DNA from: Albifimbria verrucaria
Taxonomy: Eukaryota; Ascomycota; Sordariomycetes; Hypocreales; Stachybotryaceae
DNA length: 64,000 nucleotides
Reading direction: 5' to 3'
Assembly: GCA_020081605.1 (NCBI GenBank)
Contig: JAHREC010000030.1
Coordinates: 1,550,001 to 1,614,000 of the forward strand
The notes below the pieces were generated by a model. The model saw only the letters and a list, made by a program, of their open reading frames with translations, made no database searches and was not told the origin of the DNA. Below, one piece after another: positions 34,850-47,219 of this stretch. Made by a program: the position numbers and the translations under genes. Within the stretch, counting starts at the first letter, position 1; every line of letters begins with the position of its first letter.

Positions 34850-36032
34850 GCTGAAGAATTGAGAAGGGTTTAGAGTGATTCTGATTGAGTAGAACGGTGT
34901 CCGAATTGTCCAATATAGAAGTATATGAGTAGTTGAACACAAACAGAAATCGAGGAGAGATGGGAATATTTATGGCGTCGTATTCAACTATTCTAATTTC
35001 AATGGGTTCCATTCTAAACCTCAGGTCGCTCTTAGTCCCGTGAGTCCGTTGCTTCCGACATCCCATAGTCTTCTCGGATCTATTAGCAAAACAGAAGTTA
35101 ACAAAATGTGTGTGCGGCAGACTTTTTACAAATCAAACGGATCCAACCATGTGTTAACTAACCGGAATGGCAATCGGCAAGCATAGAGTCGGCGAGTCAG
35201 ACCCACGCGTCGGATGATGTTACTGCGACAGTGGGGCCTGCTGACCTAATGGGATATTTCCACAATAGAAGCCTTGAGAATAATGGTCTTCGTTTTGGGT
35301 CCATTTTTGCTGATGGTGGATGGGATGAGAGGACCACCGTCGTCGTTATGATGCCTGATGCCTAAACTAGACGAATGATCTTCCTTGAATTTCTCTTTCA
35401 TTTTCTCTATGAGTTCACTCATGACACACACAAGGGTTGACAGGAATAAACGGGAATTACTGGACAATACTCGACTAAATGTATATCATAACGGCATCCA
35501 CGCTACCTGCATCATTCCATGCAGCACAAGATTGTGGAATAACTTCATTAAAAGCTCATAGGAAGTAGTTGTCAGGGTTCACACGTGAAATTCTCATTGT
35601 GGGGCATATGCTGTCCCATCAGCCAATGCTACGGTGCAACATAGTCCGGTGAGGACCCATGAGCCGACGTCTGATAAATTGAATCTAATGGCGGTCCCAA
35701 CTGCAACTCCAGTTGGCGATTGAATCATATGAGGCCAAGAAAAACCGGTAAGGGCGTGGAGGGCCAACTAGTATGAAAAAAAAAAAAAAAAAACGGATAG
35801 GGAGTGGCTGAGGTCATCAAAGACGACGATGGCGCATGTTACTGAGCAAAATATCATACACACAACCTAATCGCCCATCGTCCTTAATATCATTAGTCAT
35901 TCAGCTACCTAGCCCATAAGACTTCTATGCCTTGGAATCTAATGGCTCATAATGTAGGTTTGTAATGGTTAAGTAGTAGTCAGCTCAAATAAAATCACTT
36001 TCGGCATCAATATTGATAGGAAATGGCTTTAT
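34850..36032. other. Intergenic region with a 19-base A tract
   Basis: Lies upstream of the NmrA-like gene and downstream of the transcription factor gene, both on the minus strand. A pure A19 run is at 35776-35794. No supported gene. Confidence 0.5.
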
Positions 36033-38161
36033 TTACCCATTATTTTCTGGTAGCTCCCAACCTTCGTAAAGTCCTTGGAAATGGGGTTGGAAAGCAGATA
36101 TGGGATGCAGCGGTCCTGGAAACCACATTTCCGAGGCCATGTTTGGCACCAAGAAGCCCATGTCCTGCAATGCCAGGTCATTTCTGAGGTTGGCATCGTC
36201 CCCGACCGACACGGCAGGTACTTGTTGTTCGGCATCTCTTGGTGGCAGCAGTTCGGACACTCGCAAATCGACCGCTCCGTTCTCGTTGAAGAATGGGTCA
36301 CGGCTGAAGCGGTCCTCCAAATCACCAGTTGTCGCGCGTTGATCAACCAGGAAGCGAAGTACACTATTCCCAGACACGGTGCTACCGTTGAGCTCTGCCC
36401 GCCCGCGCCGGAGCAGCCACCAATACTTTTGCTTATTTGCCAATATCGCCCTGTTTCTCTGAGACATGCAAGAAATGTGGAAAAGTATCTTTGCGGGATG
36501 ATTGAACCCCGCCGTGCTCTGCGATCAGGATGTAGCGAGCAGCCACCCATACGGCCCAACTAAAAGGCCAACCGAGCTTGCACAAATCCTCTTTGCGGAG
36601 CAGGGCCACCATACGCGCCAGATTCTCAATCTCCTCCGCGCACTTTTGGCGACTACGAGCTTGGTAGATGGCAAGCTGCGAACCCAGTCCTGGGGTTGAC
36701 GAGTAGGCGACGACCCCATGAAGAAAGATACCAAGTGCGTGCTTGTATGCATACAGGGTTGCAAATGATGACATGAATGAGGACTTGGCCCACATTTCCG
36801 GATTGTCATGGGCACGCTGAATCTCCGGGCAACTGGCCAGCCACTCTTCTAATTTGTCGGAGCACGCATTGAATGCCTGCAGCCAACATCCGTAACTGGT
36901 CTCATCAGTTTCATCAATGTCAATGTATTTTAGGAAAGAGGCATGGATATCTCTCGATATCACCAATAGACGGAGCTGGTGGTTGAATATGGCAAGGCAT
37001 GGTTCAGCCTCGGGGCTTGGTCTTGTCCATGACCCCGTCGCCAGACCACATGGCCGGCCGAAGAGGGATAAAATAGGATAAATAGCAATCCGCCAGCTGA
37101 GAAGGTTGACCAGTTGTGATGGAAATGTAGCAATCCAATGTGAATATTGCCCAAAACAGCCGCCGGCGGCTCAGCTCGACTTCCCATGACGTGTCTGCGT
37201 GACCCTCCCCCAAAGGACATTCTAAGCACGCGGCCGTCGTTGGTCCTGAGTTGAACAGCAAGCCTAACGGCAATCGCGAGGGCGCCCCAGACCTGCGGAC
37301 CATGGGTCATTCCAGATAAGTCGAGCACAAGGATGGAAAGAGCTTCTAGAGAGGAATAAGATGGTTCCTCGAGGACTTCAATGAACACCTTGCGTTTCGC
37401 GTACTTCCAAAACGAATCACACCCTTCTAGAGTCAACCGTGAGTCTAATGAGAATGGAAGTGAGATGCCGAAGAGGGCATAGCACAGAAGCGGCGGGTCA
37501 GCTCCGACTGCCACCTTGCCAAAGACGCGCTGGGCGTCTAGGAAAGGAATCCAGGGGTGGATATGTCGGAAGTAGAGTGCCACCAGGAGAAGACTAGGTC
37601 TGCAGGCGGCTTGTGCTGGGGAACATGACTCGAGCAGGTAGAGGCGGCGAGAGTTGGCCAGCCAGGCAGCGATTGAGAGGCGGGGGTTTGTGTCCTGCTT
37701 GCCGGTGAAGTTGCTGAAATGTTCCATGTGGTCTGGTCCATGCCGCGATCCGGCGTGCCAGGCTCTCCAGCCGGAGCATCTTGAGGTCGGGTGCTGGGAG
37801 CTTGCTTGCCACGCAAGGCCTCCACCTCAGCTTGCAGCTGACCTACTAGGATCAGCCCCAATCACACGACAGCTGGTTGCCAGGGATAAGTGGACGGGTG
37901 CTCAAACCAATCTTATCTTCGAGGTCTTGTCGGTAGCCGGCTGGGAAACCTGGCTTTCGACGATTCAGGTACTCACAGGGCACGCCAGCCATGTGGCAGC
38001 GACGGCATGATGGATGCTGCTGATCGCACCTAGATTTCCGTTTCTTGCACCGCTCGCACCTACATTGAGCGTATCAGCAACACGACAAGGGGGCTTAGGT
38101 CGCAAGAGGTTAGCGTGAATCTGACGCACGATCTCGGTTGCCTCGAAGTGTGTTGGTCCAT
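36033..38161 (-). CDS. Zn(II)2Cys6 transcription factor with fungal_trans domain
   Basis: The start at 38161 gives a short first exon (38130-38161) spliced over a 70-bp intron (38060-38129) directly into the binuclear zinc cluster. That motif, beginning CERCKKRKSRC, has the spacing C-x2-C-x6-C-x6-C-x2-C-x6-C at about 38058-37975. A second intron (37846-37907) precedes a coiled-coil-like dimerisation stretch (GQLQAEVEALRGKQ) and a low-complexity linker. The middle homology region follows: RHIHPWIPFLDAQRVF near 37550, then LSRRRLFWAIFTLDCYIS near 37150. Helical regions continue to 36433 and an acidic tail ends at 36033. Frame changes are seen near 37220, 37010 and 36460. It is a nuclear DNA-binding regulator, target unknown; no biosynthetic genes adjoin it. 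Confidence 0.82.
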
Positions 38162-40952
38162 CGGCCCGTGGAGAGACTCCTACTCACGCCGGGGTCGGTA
38201 TGAGGCGATTACCTGTGCTTGAGGCTTGAATGCGCGAGGGGCCGAGGAATAAGATGGATAAGTCAATGCCGAGAGAAAGTAGCTCCGGGACGGTCGGATA
38301 ATGTTATGCCTTACAAATGGGGTTAGAGTTAAGTATTAAGCCACAACCCAGTGATTGGTAGAATGCGGAGTATGTTATACCTAAATGCAAGACCGATGGG
38401 ACTTGGGCTAAAATTCTATAATGAGGCTAAGTTCTCTTCTTACGCCCGGTGTAACTAAACTCGCTATCATAAGATAAGATGTTCTAGGGAAAAAGGGAAG
38501 AAAATGTAAAGTTTAGAGTGATTAAAACATGTAAAATGGATGAAGATGATATAATACGGAGATTTGAATTGATATGAATTAAACAAATATGAAAAACTTG
38601 AGGGATCAAAATTAAAGAGGATATGTTATATCCCTTATATATAGAATATAAGTTTAATATCAATTGTATTAATTAATCTCTTTACCATTTGATTTATATC
38701 ATGTTAACGCTGTTCAGACCGGCGCGGTTGTCTTTCAAGCTGACTTCATGGACCGAGTTCAGCGTTAGTTTATGGTATCGCTCATTATCGAGCTCTTGCC
38801 CGTCACTGACCCTCGTCAGGCTTGAGCTGCTGTTATTTTTGTGAAGGCTAGCTACTAACATTGACTACTTTAGGTGCATCTGGTGCCCGGTGCTGTGCCC
38901 GGTGCTAGCATTGTCGTTGGTAAGTTGTTTTGCTGCTGTAGACGATGTTGACTACAAATGCCTGGTTCGTTGATCATGAACCTTGATCGAGTACTCAACG
39001 CTCTCATTTATCAGACTCTTCCTTGTCATATTGAGGCAAATTGCGCCCCTGACGTCTTCACAGATATTTTTGAGTACGTCGTCTTTCTCAGTCACCACTA
39101 CAAAAAGATGAGTCATAGGCAAAGACAAACAGCTAATTGTCTCGACTAGTCTTAATCCTACATACTCTCCCTCTGAAATATTCGAACTCGATGGGAGCAG
39201 AGGCTTACAGTCCTTAGTCTGTTCTCGCTGTCAATTATCACTACGACTATTGCTGTCATTAGCATATACATGCTTGATACCACGAGAAGATTAAATAGTC
39301 ATTTCGACAACCCCTACCTGTCGCTGTCACCATCGAGCTTAATCCTGGCATGTGGTTCTTGTAATGCCTGGAGTTGATTTGGAGCCTTCAATTCATGATC
39401 ACTTCATTAAAGCTGTTTTCGTCTTGTACCTCCCTGTCTCCCCAAAACTCTTTACACAATCACCTAAACGAGAGAGGGCCGCATTCTTGCCCTCCGAGGC
39501 CTCCTTTAGAGTGACGTCTCGCATCGATGACACAAGAAACGCCAAGGACATAGCCCTGCTATTGAATTAAGCGAAAACCTCAATCTGGGGATGTTCACTG
39601 TTAGGTCACACGTCAATAAGCAGACATGGAATCACTTTTGGCAGCATACAACGCAGCCAGTGCTGCTGACAATTTTTGGCACTGCTCTTGCTGATGCAAA
39701 AGGGACCACCAGTGAGTAAGAAGATCACCTGTCAAACTCAATCTCGCAAACATTGGACTGTAGAGTTATCTACCAGCCTCGAGAAGGCTCAGCTGGACTG
39801 TGAGGCGATATGCTTCATGCTGAGCCCTTCTTGGAGTTTCAATAGGTGCACCTGCTCGTTTAATACTAGTCTCATAGTACCTTACGGTGTAGTATATGTA
39901 ACGGTTATCCGACGGAGTTCAAAGTTAGGAAATATAGGCTTATTAGAAACAGTGATCAAATATTTGCAATACAGAGACGTCTATCTCAAGCTGTGTTGTT
40001 TCAACAGAGATCATGTCCCTCATGACATCACCAGGTCGCTTAGAGAAGCCGTGTATAATGAATGGTCTTATCAATAGGAAAAAACCAGATTTGGTACTAC
40101 GCACAAATTAACCAAGTTTCACTCTGAACCAAAACTAAGTATGCGACGACCACCATTCCACGCGATGTTATATTCTAGTAAAACAACGCTTCTGGCACTG
40201 TGATAACAAACCAGAGGGCTGCACTTTACTGAAACAAAGAAACTGGCTGACTTATACTTATAGCAAAGAGCCATAGAAATATTACCAGTATTTATCTACT
40301 TTACGAAGGTCTTTAGTCTATGCAAGATCTTCAGAACGATATGAAGTTTCTTTTATACCAACATGTTGACTAAGACGCTGTGGGAATTAGAATTCCTACG
40401 CCCTCCCATATTTAATGGGATATAAATTGGAACTGTCGCCACCGCATCGCCAGCAATACATTTTTTCCTCACTCTGTGCCAGATTAAGTTGCTACTACGA
40501 TTTTTAGAATTGACAACAACCATTAGGCAAAACTCGGAATATCGATGCACGTGCAGATTACCTGTATATTATAGCGGATCCAAAAAAAAAAAAAAAAAAA
40601 CAAATATTGGCCTACCCTTAACCGGTTGACTCAGCTTGAACCGGCTTGACCCACATTTGAGACTGGAATTTGGGGATGTGTTTAACTAGCCTGCCTAATT
40701 AGTGCTAGAAAACAGGAGCTGCACAATATAACATGAAAGTGGCTAGCTGTTGATCCACATAGAAGCGTAATTCAGCTGGGTCGAGAATCCCTGACTTGAT
40801 GCGACCGCGTAACTCAGAAGCTTGATTGATATTTGATGAGGAAAAACTATATAGAGAAGGATGCTCCTCATATCTAAAGAAAACAAAACATCCAACCCAG
40901 CCCTCTGCGCTGCAGACTGTCCAGAATTTTCATTTCCTCAGTCTTTCCAGAA
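38162..40952. other. Gene-poor region with AT-rich patch and degraded repeat
   Basis: 2.8 kb without a supported gene. 38490-38700 is A/T-rich. 40283-40384 is a dispersed repeat copy, and an A19 tract lies at 40582-40600. ORFs at 39352-39570 and 39676-40077 carry no recognisable motif. Confidence 0.5.
40283..40384. repeat. Dispersed repeat, copy 2 (related to 23475-23580)
   Basis: Contains CCAGTATTTATCTACTTTAC, then AGTTTCTTTTATA, then GTTGACTAAGACGCTGTGGG, matching the order of blocks in the copy near 23.5 kb. It retains more G/C than that copy, suggesting less mutation. Confidence 0.4.
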
Positions 40953-42191
40953 ATGGCTCAGGTGGTAGCTGGCTTCACCCTTCGCTGGGTGCTCACGGAG
41001 ATGGGGAAAGCCATTCCTGGCGCAGCGGGCGGCTGGCTATTCAAGGTAGCTGCTGATAAACTTTCTGGCGGCGATGCCTCAACAGAAAAGATCCGAAGCG
41101 ATATCAAGGCCCTTGCAAACCAAGTCTCGCAGGTGCAAACCTCGGTGGATCAGCTGTCCAAGCAGCTCAGTAATGTGTTGCTCGAATTACGTTTCGATCG
41201 TCTAACATCCCTAACCACTAAAATCACTGCCTCTTATGACGGCGTGTTCTTCGCCCTTCAAGAATGTCTGAACATGCCCAAGGACTGGACAGAGCAGCAG
41301 AGGGCTAGCAAGCTACAGGACGCTCGGATTCGTGTTGAAGAGATCTTGCGTTTGTGTGTGAACGAGCTGCCAACTTCTCTAGAAGGAATACACTCACTTC
41401 TCAACTCCCAAGACAGCCAGTCGGTACTGTCGCTAGCCAAGGCTCGATCGCTGGATAATTCTCTAGATTTTCTCTCCTACGTCTGCAAAATGAAGGCTTT
41501 CGCATTGCCTTTTTGGATTGCAGAGGCCAAGGCACTGTCGTTGCTGCAGATGGCCGTGGACACGCCTAGTGTGCATTTCGCCGGCGGCGAGAGCACAGTT
41601 AAAAAGTACAACGATTACGCGACCACGCAGGAGGGCACGTTTAACCATGTGGTTGGAACCCACGTCCTATCTCTTGTCGACGCTGTTATGAAGAAGCCTC
41701 ACGACCCAACGCCTGTAGAGTGGCAGATTGCTGACCATCAATGGCTAGTACCTTATCCATCTCAGGGCGTAAGCCATATCAGCCACCAGACAAGCCCGCA
41801 CCCATGGGTCCTGAAGCCTGTGTCAGACATAAGCCAACCCAAGCCGGATGGGTCGTATGCGTTTGAGATGTTTACTTTCGAAACTAAAGGCTTTGCCACT
41901 TGGGGTCGACAGGGCTAAGTTGGGGTGGCTACGGAGCCAGCATGTGAGTTGATGATCGAATAACATGGTGGTCTGAAAGTTTGGTGTGCTAATTAGCTCA
42001 CAAGGGGATACAATGATGATCATCCGAGCTGGTACATCAAACCCGGCGCAGCAGACAAATTCTGCTTCCGCTTCAACTACTCTTCCATTCCAGACAATAG
42101 ACGATCGCAATTCAAAGAATGGGATGGCCAATATCTCTCCCAGAACGAGGGAGGATTCCCAGCATGTTGTTCCTCCCCAAACTTGACATAA
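40953..42191 (+). CDS. Hypothetical protein with amphipathic helical N-terminal region
   Basis: Unrecognised. The ATG at 40953 opens a 321-codon frame. The N-terminus is glycine/alanine-rich and hydrophobic (MGKAIPGAAGGWLFKVAADK) and is followed by a heptad-rich coiled coil (ANQVSQVQTSVDQLSKQLSN) and several long helices up to about residue 240. A Trp/Pro-rich segment then leads to a second region. That region continues in another frame after 41915 (WGGYGAS) and after about 42010 (SWYIKPGAADKFCFRF), ending at 42189-42191. A possible intron starts at 41956 (GTGAGT). So at least one frame change, and perhaps a second, is needed. There is no secretion signal of the usual type. A helical bundle followed by a beta-rich tail is seen in several membrane-active protein families, but I make no assignment. 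Confidence 0.5.
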
Positions 42192-45100
42192 ATAACGCAC
42201 GCCAGTGGTTCTATGTCACACCTAAGTAATAAGGGAAAATGAAGGAATATGATTATTTTCATTTTGTTTCTTTTTTGTAGTAATGGAAAGGAACTCGATC
42301 TTTAAAATGCGTATTGAGAAGTGGCAGATCTTATAGAAATAAGTATAACTAGCAAACTTTTAGTTAAGAATAAATTTTTTCATTCGTTTGTCTCTTCGGT
42401 TATTTGTTTTATTGACAGTATTTTACTAATTTTCTAAAGAATGTATGTCAGCGGAGTTATAATATTAATTTAAATTATAATTAATAATTTTATATATTAA
42501 TATATATATTGTTATATAGTTCATTCCACCATCAAGTTTGCCTTCTTGAATCCCAGGTCGTGTTCTTCGATCTTGACGTGGCTGGGGAGCAGGCCTCCAC
42601 CAAGGTATTGCGGCAGAAACGGGGCTCCTCTCTCCACTTTGTAAGCCAAATGTGCCGAGTGACCATGCAGAAAAACCCATCAAGGCAGGCAACGAGTTAG
42701 AAGGCGAGCTCAAATCCGAGGAGACCGTCAGAGTTGAATATCATTGCCGTAATTTGGTGTCGGAAACAGATTTCCTGAAAGCGGGAGCCATGCGAACCCT
42801 GTAGCCCATCAGGCCTTCCATGACACGGCAAGCATCGCAAATTCTAATATAATCTCAGGATGTCCAAATGCTCGAAGAATTCTTTCGCAGTGGGTGTCAC
42901 TATCTCAGAGAATCTATTCCTTGTTCCTTCCGCTGCAACAGACAGTGCTCTCGAGAGAATTGTAAAAGTCGGGGTTAGCAGTGACTGAGAGATCTTAACA
43001 AGTACTACAATATCTTATCTACTTCTCCATAGCCAATATTAAAGTAATCTATGGAGTAATTTCGAGATACCAGAAAATTAAACTAGTCAATTACTGTTTA
43101 CAGGGTAGAGGGCGAGGCACATAAACTCGGGATTCTCTGATTTCTGGCATCTGAGAATCCCTCCTCGCTGGAGATATTCAGTATCTTCTTTATTATTAAG
43201 TTGCTAGCAAGCGTTCAAACAATGTCTTAACTTGTACGGACCTGTCAGCAGCCAGGCTTCATCGGAATTCCAGTCCGCTGGAGAATAGGCACGTTTGTTG
43301 GTGATACTCTCTGCTTAGTGATAGATCAACTGGATGTCTGGAAATGATTGAACAAGATAAAGTCATTCAGGGTATTCACAAATCAAATCTATTAATCATT
43401 GCCATCGATCCCTATTTCACACAGATGGTCCACAGGGCATAGAGCGAGGCCTCCGCTCACGTGAGGGCATCTTTTAGCATCAAGGAAGATGCACGATGCA
43501 AGTCAATAGCTTTTTATAATTATCGATTCTAACCGGGCTGAGCTTGGGTAAAAAAGGCGTGCGTTCTGTTATTGACTGGCCTTGGCCCTTTTCTCCATTA
43601 GTCTGCAAACGCAAAAGGATCAAATCGGGAACCATAAATGCGACGCTATTCGCCACCCCCACAGGTCAATGCGATGCTTCTAATAAACGAGAAAACGATG
43701 AAGCTCTTATGCAAGGTCGCCTAAGCGCATATGTGGAGGTTTGTTATACAGGCGGTACTTTACAACAGGATACCGGCTATTCCAACTAATTGGTCGCTGT
43801 ATCCCACTCATCTGATGAATCGCATGAAACACCTAGGACCGAGCGAGACCTTGGCTATGAATATGTCAACGTCCACAAAGCACAAGCTCAAGCACTCTTT
43901 GATTCACTACTCTAGATAATCATTCTTAGCCCGTCTTAAATAAAAAAGCCCTATGAGGTTTGATCGCCGACTTGGCGTGAGTAACTATTAGAGACAAGCA
44001 ACTTGGTGTGCCCGTAATAATTTTCTTTTCTTTTGGTGCCGTGAGAGGAAAGAGATCAGCTTATCCTTGTCTATGCTGCGTTCCCCAACTTGGTTTCCAT
44101 CATTTCGCGACGTGTAACAAACACCGACGCTCGCACCCCTATTGCATATCTCGCTGGATTGGCAGATCCGGATCAGTGTCTCTTCTAGCTTTAGCTTATC
44201 AGCAAACCGACTGTTCCTCAAATGGAACAAGTCATCAAAGGCCCAGATCCAATCAAAGAATGCAAAAATCGCTTAGTTTGGGAAGTAAGCACAAATTGGT
44301 CAGATGCTTCAATCTTTTAGGCTGACACATTCAAGAATGGCACTTTGTAACGGTTGCACATAACATTCTTGTCTTAACCATTGTTGTTCTGGCAAGACAG
44401 CCCTACCCATACTCGGTGTAGACGTCATGGGCATGAAGCCAATTCCGTCATACTTTATCGGGAATACCATTCCTGGCTGCCACTACAGTCATGGCGGGAT
44501 CGATCGGCCAATGATGTGTTTCATTCTTGATATGAAACAAATAGCTTTCATGGGGGCGATAAAATTGCTCATCACCGCACAATGGCTGACAAAACTGCGT
44601 ATAAGGCACTTGTCCTGAAGAAACTAGTCTTGCGAAAGCCTCAGTTATATATACCAGTAGAGCAATAGAATCAACATATTTCTTAACTATAGAGTAACTT
44701 ATTCTTCTGATTTACATCATGTCAAGGTTTAGTAATTTTCAGCCTTTTGCCATGTCTCATATTTCTGGCCTCTTTTAAATTCAGCAGCCTCATAAGGTGG
44801 AGTATAACAGTTGGAATCCAGAATTTGATCCGCGAGCAGTTTAATGTCAGTCAATGCAGCGAGTAGGATCTTGTCTTATAATGAAATTACGAAATATTAC
44901 GTACATGTCTCAACCAAAGTCTTACGAGTACTCATATTGGAAACGTCTACAATACACTTTCACACCCTTTACGAGGAGTACGCTTGTGACTTCGCGAGAA
45001 CGGGCTACAAAAAGCCGAGTCCGGCATCATGTAGCTCAACCAGACCCTTGATGCCCGAAAACCAGGTTCTGAAGACGCCAGCCTCGTCAAGCTCGAAATA

Positions 45101-45254
45101 TAAACAGAATAGCCTTTTGACCAAGAATCCTGAGTTAGGACTCATTGAAGGTCAAATCAACCAAGCCCCATCCAGAATAATCACGACGACATCAACTATA
45201 TGACCAATAACACCAACAAGTGAGGCAAATCAATCCGTTCTTCGTATATCTACG
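42192..45254. other. Intergenic region, no gene seen
   Basis: 3 kb with an AT-rich stretch at about 42410-42520. ORFs such as 43544-43789, 44008-44325 and 44844-45203 are short and motif-free. A TATAAA-like element lies near 45099-45104, about 155 bp before the next start. Confidence 0.45.
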
Positions 45255-45864
45255 ATGCAGTTCAAAACTATCTTCATTTCTTGCCTCTTCGCTTTGCTGA
45301 GTACAGCGCTGGGTGATGACTTTGCACCCTGGCCCCAAAATTGCATGTCTACGACTCCATTTGAGGCAACAAGTATAAGGGAATTTTTCCGGGCTCGGCA
45401 AAAGGCTGTTACAATGTCGGAGCACAGTGCCGAACCGACAATGACTGTCTTGAGCCTGACGCGGAATGTATCGCCCGCAACCATTCTAAATGCCAGGCTG
45501 GGATCTGCCGTGTCTACGGAGCGGGAGAAGGGCAAATCTGCACCTGCTATGAAGGCTGTGCATATGAGACAAGGGATGGTAGATATTTGCATTGCGTCTC
45601 AAAGGAAGGGGGAATGGGTTCAAGTGTGTTGCGAAACCATGTGCGCCGTGCGGCGAAGTACCTTCTGCAGGAGGTTGCTGTGCACCTGGTATTACTCACG
45701 ATGGGAAGTGTTACTGTGCAACAGGTGGCGGTGAGGGTTGCTCTGCTAACCCACAGGATTGCAGGAGACTGAGGAACGGAGTTTGCTGTCGCTCTGGGAG
45801 TCACGAGGATAGATGTTGCAATGCAGGAACATGTGATGGCGAATGCACACAGATATTCGGGTAA
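45255..45864 (+). CDS. Small cysteine-rich secreted protein
   Basis: The ATG at 45255 begins a signal peptide (MQFKTIFISCLFALLSTALG). The rest has very many cysteines in closely spaced patterns such as CRTDNDCLEPDAEC, CCAPGITHDGKCYCATG and CCNAGTCDGEC, typical of disulfide-rich extracellular proteins. The signal peptide, the middle part (about 45405-45600) and the last part (45600-45864) lie in three different frames, with single-base changes near 45365 and in a G run near 45607. The cysteine spacing continues sensibly across both. This could be a candidate effector or an adhesion/wall protein; no family recognised. Two frame changes in 600 bp leave open a true pseudogene. Confidence 0.55.
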
Positions 45865-46219
45865 TATGTCGTTCGAATACAGTTTAGTACAGGTATTTTC
45901 ATGGCTTATAAGTCGCTCTAGTCAAGGCAGAATTCTACCAATCTGCGGGGTTTCGATGGAAAGCAGATTGCAACAATCCGGGAGCAATAACGCGCATCCT
46001 GCAGGAGTTTTGACAGGGCAAACAAGACTTTACAGTCATCAGTTGAATGGCTCAAGGTCTTGGACAATTACAACGTGGTCTTTTACCCTGTACCTTAGGT
46101 CTCATCAATTATATCAGTTGCTATGGTGGGGTCCGTATTTCTACTGATCAGAAATTGTTTCTTCCCATTGACAAACAGGGTGAATGATCCAGTGCCGTCT
46201 GCGCGTCAAGAGCGTCTAC
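45865..46219. other. Intergenic gap between convergent genes
   Basis: About 350 bp between two 3' ends. Nothing recognisable. Confidence 0.5.
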
Positions 46220-47219
46220 TTAGAGTTCCTGCTTGACCTTGCGCTTGGACTTCTTTCCCTTTGGACGCTTGCACTTGGGACGTTCAGTGGCAGAAGAAGC
46301 GGGAGCGGACGATGCTGAGGCGGCAGGAGGCTCGTCAATAGCGGTCGTGGGCTTGGGCTCCGTCGCCTCGGAAGATCGATCGGGTTGTGGCTGATCCACA
46401 GGAGGGGAAACGGGCTGAGAAGGCTCAGCTGGAGACGGAGGCTTGGAAGAGGCAGACGGCTTAGGAGCAGGAGGCTCCGCCGCGGAGCCTGATGATGCGC
46501 CAAAGTTGGAGCTGAGTGCAGTCTCAGAATCAGCCGCAATACTCACGCCTTTAGCGGTGACGACTTTGCCTGTGACGCTCGTGACACGGACGTCAACCTT
46601 CTCCGTACCAAAGCCGCTAGGATTCTCGAAGAAATTATAGTCCTGACGCTGGGTAGCCTTCCAAGTGCTGCCGCCATCGATGCTGACTTCAAGGCTCTTA
46701 ACAGGCTCGTTGGCATTGATGACCTGCATGGAGAACCAGTAGGGTGATGTACCACTCTTATTATGCAGCTTAATCGGTGAGGTGATACCGCAGGGCACAA
46801 AGCTATAAGACGTAGAAATAATGCCCTTTCCCGGTTCATCGAGTTGGCTAAAAGCATTGATAAAGAGATCAAGGTGCCCTTCATCACATTCAGGGCATTT
46901 ATCAACGATCTATTGTTTCTAAATTAATGGACGCCCATTTAGTAGTTAAAAGATGGCTTACCATAGCCTTGATCTTGTTACCCTTGGGACCAGTCACCTC
47001 AACGCAAGCACCGCAAGCACTTGAACTGTCCCAGGCCGATCCAGAAAAAGCAGTGCCGAAGACGCCTGGAGGCAGCGTGTAGGTCGTGAAGGAGCACGTC
47101 CCGCCACTGAGGTTTCCACCATAATGGGTAGACTTTCCAGTGACTGCGGCTCCTTGGAGGCTAGGAGCAGCGCTTGCCGCAGAGGCAGAGGCAGCGAGAA
47201 GAACGATTGAGCGCCTCAT
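46220..47219 (-). CDS. Expansin-like secreted protein with basic C-terminal tail
   Basis: Non-hydrolytic wall-loosening family. Two exons (47219-46962 and 46909-46220) with a 47-bp intron give an intact 315-residue protein. A signal peptide (MRRSIVLLAASASAASA) precedes a double-psi beta-barrel with THYGGNLSGGTCSFTTY, SACGACVEV and DKCPECDEGHLDLFINAF, including the Asp of the HLDLF motif. A second expansin C-terminal/CBM63-like domain follows (WFSMQVINANEPVKSLEVS, GSTWKATQRQDYNFFE). A Pro/Ser-rich linker (about 46500-46290) then leads to a strongly basic end (KCKRPKGKKSKRKVKQEL), which is unusual for expansins. Expected action: secreted, binding cellulose or the fungus's own wall. No frame change is needed. 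Confidence 0.85.

Noticed and set aside
36029..36563. Overlapping long ORFs on both strands at the 3' end of the transcription factor
   Set aside because: Three frames are open over 500 bp because of GC content. Only the frame ending at 36033 continues plausibly from the fungal_trans region.
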